Of a stretch of DNA of 64,000 nucleotides, positions 60,378 to 64,000 are shown piece after piece. The first letter of the stretch is position 1. Each line of letters opens with the position of its first letter. The notes below the pieces were generated by a model. It was not told the origin of the DNA. It searched no databases and saw only the letters and a list, made by a program, of their open reading frames with translations. This DNA comes from Streptomyces composti. GTDB taxonomy: Bacteria > Actinomycetota > Actinomycetes > Streptomycetales > Streptomycetaceae. Both the position numbers and the translations under genes were made by a program. The stretch is taken from the NCBI RefSeq assembly GCF_012034205.1, contig NZ_JAATEM010000022.1, positions 1 through 64,000 of the forward strand, in the 5' to 3' direction.

Positions 60378-61184
60378 ATGACCGATGTCCCCCCGTCCTT
60401 CGCGTCCTTCGCATTGCTTCCCGGCGCCGGCGACTCGCCCGTGATCCTTCATGTGCCGCACTCGGCGCGGGCGATACCGGACGCGGTCCGGGCCGGGATC
60501 GTGCTGGACGATGCGGAGCTGGAGCGGGAGCTGGACCACATCACCGACGCGCACACCGCCCGGCTCGCCGAGGAGGCCGCGAGCGCGGCCGGCCTCACCC
60601 CCTGGCGGTTCGAGAACCGGCTGTCCCGGCTGGTGGTCGACCCCGAGCGCTTCCCGGACGAGCGGGAGGAGATGCTGGCGGTGGGCATGGGGGCGGTGTA
60701 CACGCGGACCACGCACAAGGACATGCTGCGGGACGAGGACTTCGACCCCGCCCCGCTGATCGAGCGCTATTTCCGGCCCTACGCCGAGGCCATGACGGAG
60801 GCGGTCGCCGGACGTCTCGCCGCCACCGGCCGCGCCGTGATCATCGATGTGCACTCCTACCCGAGCGCACCGCTCCCCTACGAGCTGCACGGCGACGGAC
60901 CGCGCCCCGCCGTCTGCCTGGGCACCGACTCCTTCCACACCCCGCCCGAGCTGCTCGACGCCGCACGGCGGGCCTTCGCCCCCTGCGGGGACACGGGCCT
61001 GGACAGCCCGTTCGCGGGCGCCTATGTGCCGCTGGAGTTCCACCGCCGGCGGCCGGAGGTCACGGCGCTGATGGTGGAGATCCGCCGGGACACCTACATG
61101 ACCGAGCCGGGCGGCCCCGCCGGCGGGGGCCTGGGCGGCCTCGTCTCGGCCCTGGCCGAGCTGGTGGACGCGGTCTCGCGCTGA
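60378..61184 (+). CDS. N-formylglutamate amidohydrolase-family protein
   Basis: 268 aa, cytoplasmic. The fold signature is clear: VILHVPHSARAIPDAVRAG (metal His), DHITDAHTARLAEEA, RLVVDPERFPDE and DVHSYPS. Family members hydrolyse N-formyl-L-glutamate in histidine breakdown or related formyl/amide substrates. The rest of the hut genes are absent here, so the substrate is inferred from fold only. The ATG at 60378 follows CTGGAG. Convergent with the subtilase/sigma operon. Confidence 0.88.
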   Translation: MTDVPPSFASFALLPGAGDSPVILHVPHSARAIPDAVRAGIVLDDAELERELDHITDAHTARLAEEAASAAGLTPWRFENRLSRLVVDPERFPDEREEMLAVGMGAVYTRTTHKDMLRDEDFDPAPLIERYFRPYAEAMTEAVAGRLAATGRAVIIDVHSYPSAPLPYELHGDGPRPAVCLGTDSFHTPPELLDAARRAFAPCGDTGLDSPFAGAYVPLEFHRRRPEVTALMVEIRRDTYMTEPGGPAGGGLGGLVSALAELVDAVSR

Positions 61185-61213
61185 CCGGCGGATGAGGCGG
61201 GCACGGGCCCGGC

Positions 61214-61795
61214 TCAGGCCCGCAGCCACTCCGTGGTGATGACGTCCGAGCCGGTGCGCAGACGGAGTGCGAAGGGGCCGGAGGGCGGGCGGTCAATCGT
61301 GAAGCGGCCCATCTCGTCGACCGTCACCGGGGTGCCGGGCTGCGGTCCGCTCAGGATCTCGATGCCGGCCGGGCGGGGCGGCAGCAACTGGCCGAGCAGG
61401 CCCTCGGAGGTGACCTCGACGTCCACCGTGACCTCGCCCGCGGTGAAGGTGAGCATCCGGGGCGCGTCCGTCACGCCCCTCACCGGCAGCGCGTCGACCA
61501 GTGAGTCGAAGGTCAGCTCCGCCACCCGGGCCTCGAGGTCGTGCAGGGCGTAGGCGTCGACCGCGATCTGCAGCAGCTCCGGCGGCATCGGGTCCAGGAC
61601 CGCGGCGGCCTGCCGCAGCTCCTCCTCCAGCGCCGTCGTGAAGCCGTCGTCCGGTTCCCCGCCGGCGGGTCCGTCGCCGAGTTGCCCGTCGAACGCGCCG
61701 CCGGGCTCGCCGTCCGGCTCGCCGCGGACTTCCTCGCCGTGGAGTTCCTCGCCGTCGAAGCCTTCGCCGTTGAGTGCGTCGTCCATGCCGTTCAC
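61214..61795 (-). CDS. Unknown protein coupled to ECF sigma gene (possible sigma partner)
   Basis: 193 aa. Residues 1-55 are Asp/Glu/Gly-rich and disordered (DGEELHGEEVRGEPDGEPGG). Residues 55-95 are helical (ALEEELRQAAAVLDPMPPEL, then AVDAYALHDLEARVAELTFD). Residues 105-193 are beta strands (MLTFTAGEVTVDVEVTSEGL ... GRFTIDRPPSGPFALRLRTG), like a carboxypeptidase-regulatory or PEG-type beta sandwich. There is no membrane helix or zinc motif. The GTG at 61795 overlaps the sigma stop (GTGA), so the two are translationally coupled. Similar proteins in Streptomyces follow sigma genes of this type (recalled). An anti-sigma or adaptor role is inferred. Confidence 0.8.
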   Translation of the reverse strand: MNGMDDALNGEGFDGEELHGEEVRGEPDGEPGGAFDGQLGDGPAGGEPDDGFTTALEEELRQAAAVLDPMPPELLQIAVDAYALHDLEARVAELTFDSLVDALPVRGVTDAPRMLTFTAGEVTVDVEVTSEGLLGQLLPPRPAGIEILSGPQPGTPVTVDEMGRFTIDRPPSGPFALRLRTGSDVITTEWLRA

Positions 61796-62367
61796 GCTGT
61801 CCCCCGTGATTCGAGCCGGGCCCGTAGCCGGCGCAGGCAGCGCTGGCGCAAGGGTCCGATGCTGCCCACCGCGATACCGAGCGCGGCGGACACCTCCTGA
61901 TAGCTGGGCGGCGGGGAGGCGATCAGCACCCTGAGCAACTGGCGGCAGCGCTCGCCCAGTTCCTCGAACTCCTGCCACAGCCGCCGCACCCGCTCGTTGC
62001 GCGCGGCCGCCTCCTCCTGCTCCAGCAGCGCCTGTTCGGGTACGCCCTCCTCGCTCACCCGGTCAAGCAGCAGCGGATCGTCGGTCAGCGTCAGCCGCCG
62101 CTGGTTGCGGATCACCTTCAGGCACTCGTGCCGTGCCGTGCGGGCCAGCCAGGCGCCCGCCTTGTCCGGTTCCCTGAGCCGGCCCAGATGCTGGGCGAAG
62201 CGGAACCAGACGGTCTGACTGACCTCGTGCGCGTCCGCCTCGGAGAGCCGATGGGCGCGCACCACCGACCAGACCAGGGGGCCGAGCCCCTCCACGATCG
62301 CCTTCCAGGCCGCCGCGTCCCCGTCGGCGGCGGACTGGACCAACGCGCCGACATCAGTACGGTCCAC
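61792..62367 (-). CDS. ECF RNA polymerase sigma factor
   Basis: 191 aa from the GTG at 62367, which has GAGGGGTGGG upstream. Region 2: LVWSVVRAHRLSEADAHEVS and QTVWFRFAQHLGRL; region 4: PSYQEVSAALGIAVGSIGPL, then RQRCLRRLRARL, with the SIGPxRxRCL ending of a Streptomyces-rich subgroup. An in-frame ATG at 62430 overlaps the subtilase stop (ATGA) and would add 21 residues; it supports cotranscription but lacks the ribosome-binding site. Promoter targets are unknown. The usual membrane anti-sigma factor is absent; the unknown protein downstream or the protease upstream may control it. Confidence 0.9.
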   Translation of the reverse strand: MDRTDVGALVQSAADGDAAAWKAIVEGLGPLVWSVVRAHRLSEADAHEVSQTVWFRFAQHLGRLREPDKAGAWLARTARHECLKVIRNQRRLTLTDDPLLLDRVSEEGVPEQALLEQEEAAARNERVRRLWQEFEELGERCRQLLRVLIASPPPSYQEVSAALGIAVGSIGPLRQRCLRRLRARLESRGTA

Positions 62368-62382
62368 GGTCCCACCCCTCGT

Positions 62383-62401
62383 GTACGACACGTCATCGTA
62401 C
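62383..62401 (-). promoter_or_regulatory. Dyad just upstream of the sigma start
   Basis: GTACGA-N7-TCGTAC, a perfect 6-bp inverted repeat with a 7-base spacer, sits between the subtilase stop and the sigma GTG. A GGAAC motif (62422-62418, minus strand) lies upstream. These could form an internal promoter, possibly autoregulated, or an operator. Confidence 0.35.
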
Positions 62402-62426
62402 GCCGCGGAGGGGAGCGTTCCGGTCC

Positions 62427-63857
62427 TCATGGGCGGGCGGACGGTTGCACGACCGGCGCAGGCCGCCAGGTCGGCGGCAGCAGCGCGGGAACGCGGGCGC
62501 CGCGGACCTCGGCGAACTCGGTGACCGCGTCCAGCAGTTGCCGCCGGGCCTTGCGCGGGTCGGTCTCCGCCTGCGCGGTCATGTGCGCCGCGATCAGTCC
62601 GGCCACGACCGGGGTCGCGAAGGAGGTGCCGCTCCACTGGGCCAGCCCCTCGAACATCACCTGGTCCGGTTTGGCCGAGCCGTTCTCCTCGCTGAGCACG
62701 CCGGTGTGCCGCGGGTGGCTGCAGGTGCAGGCGTAGGAGAAGCCGTAGCGGCACTCCTCGTAGGTGGAGTGCTGGTACACGTACGGCACGGGGGTGTCGA
62801 ATCCGGTGAGCGGACCGGTCAGGCGCTCGCCCGGCGCGTACACCCGCACCCAGGGGCCGTGGTTGGTGAAGCAGGCGCCGTACTCGCCGTCGCTGCGCAG
62901 CGCGCCCACCGACAGCACGGCGTTCTCGTAGCCGGGCAGGGTGGCGTAGGCGGCGGGCCAGAACGGCATGGCGCCGGCGTTGTTGCCCGCGGCGGCGACC
63001 AGCAGGGTGTGCCGCTCGCGCAGCTCCTCCATGAACGCGTCGACGCCGAGCAGTCCGTCGGTGCGGCCGTTGGCGGTGCCGGCCGAGAGGCTGATGATGT
63101 CGGGCCAGCCGTCCCGTTCGACGGCCTCGAAGAGCTTCTCGCCGAACTCGGACTCCAGGACGGCGCCGGCGTCGTTGAGCGTATTGCGCACCGTGATCTC
63201 GGTGTGGGGGGCGACGGCGGCGACGAGACCGGCGATGAACGTGCCGTGGCCGCAGTACTGCCGCAGCACGCCGTCCTCGTCGCACTCCTGGACCTGGGCG
63301 TCGCCGCGGGTGTGGGCCAGTGGCGGGTAGGAGCGGTAGTCGTGCATCAGCCCGGTGTCGATCACCAGCACGCCCACGGCGGTGCCGGGGTCGTGCGGGC
63401 CCTCCGCGGGGGCCGGGTTGGGCTGTCCGGAGGCGGGGACGGGCACCGGTTCGTCGCCCGGGCAGGCATTGACGGCGATGTGCACCACGTGGTTGCGGCT
63501 GATCAGCCGGCGTCCGGCCCGGCCCTCGGTCGCGGTGAGCGCCCGCAGGGCGTTCGCGACCGCCGGGTCGCCGCTGCCGTCGCCCTCCCCCGGGTCGGCG
63601 ACCCGGATCCGGGTGATGCCGGAGCGGTTGGTCTCCGGGCTCACCCGCTCCACCCGGTCGGCGGGGAGTCCCGCGAACGTGGCGAAGTGCTGCCGCACGG
63701 TGTCCTCGACGATGCGGGCGTCCTCGCCGTCGCGGGCGAGCACGACGCCCTTCTCGTAGAAAAACTGGCCCGCGTCGTCGGGGCCGATCGCCAGGGGGAC
63801 GTCGGGCATCGAGCGCTGGATCTGGGCGAACTGCTCGCGGAATCGCTGTGGTGCCAT
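62427..63857 (-). CDS. Cytoplasmic S8 subtilisin-family protease, sigma-operon linked
   Basis: 476 aa. Catalytic triad: Asp167 (VLVIDTGL), His204 (QYCGHGTFIAG), Ser412 (WSGTSFATPVV); oxyanion Asn292 or Asn293 (AAAGNNAG). Residues 1-155 are an unusual N-terminal domain, not a recognised propeptide. No signal peptide or anchor is visible, so it should act inside the cell. Residues 350-405 form an insert between oxyanion Asn and catalytic Ser, with CRYGFSYACTC, a Cys cluster. It heads an operon with the sigma gene and the unknown protein. GGAGGACATCTC precedes the ATG. Targets could be the sigma factor's inhibitor. Confidence 0.92.
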   Translation of the reverse strand: MAPQRFREQFAQIQRSMPDVPLAIGPDDAGQFFYEKGVVLARDGEDARIVEDTVRQHFATFAGLPADRVERVSPETNRSGITRIRVADPGEGDGSGDPAVANALRALTATEGRAGRRLISRNHVVHIAVNACPGDEPVPVPASGQPNPAPAEGPHDPGTAVGVLVIDTGLMHDYRSYPPLAHTRGDAQVQECDEDGVLRQYCGHGTFIAGLVAAVAPHTEITVRNTLNDAGAVLESEFGEKLFEAVERDGWPDIISLSAGTANGRTDGLLGVDAFMEELRERHTLLVAAAGNNAGAMPFWPAAYATLPGYENAVLSVGALRSDGEYGACFTNHGPWVRVYAPGERLTGPLTGFDTPVPYVYQHSTYEECRYGFSYACTCSHPRHTGVLSEENGSAKPDQVMFEGLAQWSGTSFATPVVAGLIAAHMTAQAETDPRKARRQLLDAVTEFAEVRGARVPALLPPTWRPAPVVQPSARP

Positions 63858-64000
63858 GAGATGTCCTCCGCAGGGGCGACGGCGGCATGACGGCCGCCGG
63901 GCTTTTCGTCAATCAGAGCCGGCGGGCGGCCGTTTGATACAACGTCGAATCTGTGGGCCGCGGTTGCGGAGCACTACCATCCGTGGGGTGACTGCGGGAG
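63858..64000. other. Divergent promoter region and possible start of next gene
   Basis: 143 bases upstream of the subtilase. A GTG at 63988 could open a plus-strand gene beyond the window, but only four codons are visible and no clear ribosome-binding site is seen. The symmetric GGCGGC...GCCGCC at 63881-63899 may be an operator. Confidence 0.3.

Overview
ORGANISM. The window is chromosomal DNA from a Streptomyces species or a very close relative. The base composition is very GC-rich, and GTG and TTG starts are common. The gene content is typical of the genus: a two-domain chaplin with a sortase signal, an NsdB-type TPR regulator, DUF397, a SigE-family sigma factor, monomeric isocitrate dehydrogenase, a SoxR-boxed ABC exporter and a short MreB-like actin. 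From memory, three blocks match separate places in S. coelicolor: chitinase/chpB/nsdB (SCO7263-SCO7252), TraR/TraR/short MreB/two-component/SecDF (about SCO6160-SCO6167), and ABC exporter/mechanosensitive channel/icd (SCO7008-SCO7000). These locus numbers are recalled, not searched. I see no rRNA, tRNA, CRISPR array, intact insertion sequence or prophage. LAYOUT. 0-6 kb: metabolic genes and regulators (aldo/keto reductase with divergent LysR regulator, DinB-fold protein, adenosine deaminase, glyoxalase-fold protein, dienelactone-hydrolase-like protein), then a gap with a degenerate 23-bp tandem repeat. 6-13 kb: secreted and envelope proteins (PI-PLC-like protein, GH19 chitinase with two DasR-type sites, SPW-repeat and GlsB-type membrane proteins, a guanine-deaminase-like enzyme, a long chaplin, a secreted S33 peptidase). 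13-24 kb: regulation and wall turnover (baeRF-type protein, PAS-SpoIIE phosphatase lacking one metal Asp, NsdB, kinase-fold phosphotransferase, two-domain amidase, tandem universal stress protein, DUF397). 24-34 kb: a membrane sulfatase-fold protein, paaK with its own dyad operator, an acyl-CoA ligase, a beta-lactamase-fold protein, a carotenoid-desaturase-like oxidoreductase, and two decayed genes (DUF35/OB-fold and nitronate monooxygenase). 34-43 kb: Ser/Thr kinase with nine TPR-like units, copper-binding four-helix protein, SigE-family sigma factor and partner, GT2-GtrA fusion and multispan glycosyltransferase-like gene, PPK2. 43-52.5 kb: flotillin plus NfeD-like partner, a compact TraR/TraR/short-MreB/Rv1733c operon facing a two-component system, and a fused SecDF. 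52.5-61 kb: SoxR-boxed ABC exporter divergent from an LPG-synthase-TM protein, enoyl-CoA hydratase, MscS channel, icd and N-formylglutamate amidohydrolase. 61-64 kb: a coupled operon of a cytoplasmic subtilase, an ECF sigma factor and a protein of unknown function. HOW THE GENES WORK TOGETHER. Most units are one to four genes long and many convergent pairs share a GC-rich hairpin. The most system-like units are the subtilase/ECF sigma/unknown-protein operon (61.2-63.9 kb), the TraR-TraR-actin-Rv1733c operon with its divergent two-component system and an 18-bp palindrome between them (45.5-49.7 kb), and the SoxR-box divergon (52.7-55.7 kb). The subtilase/sigma operon is the best candidate for something not yet described.
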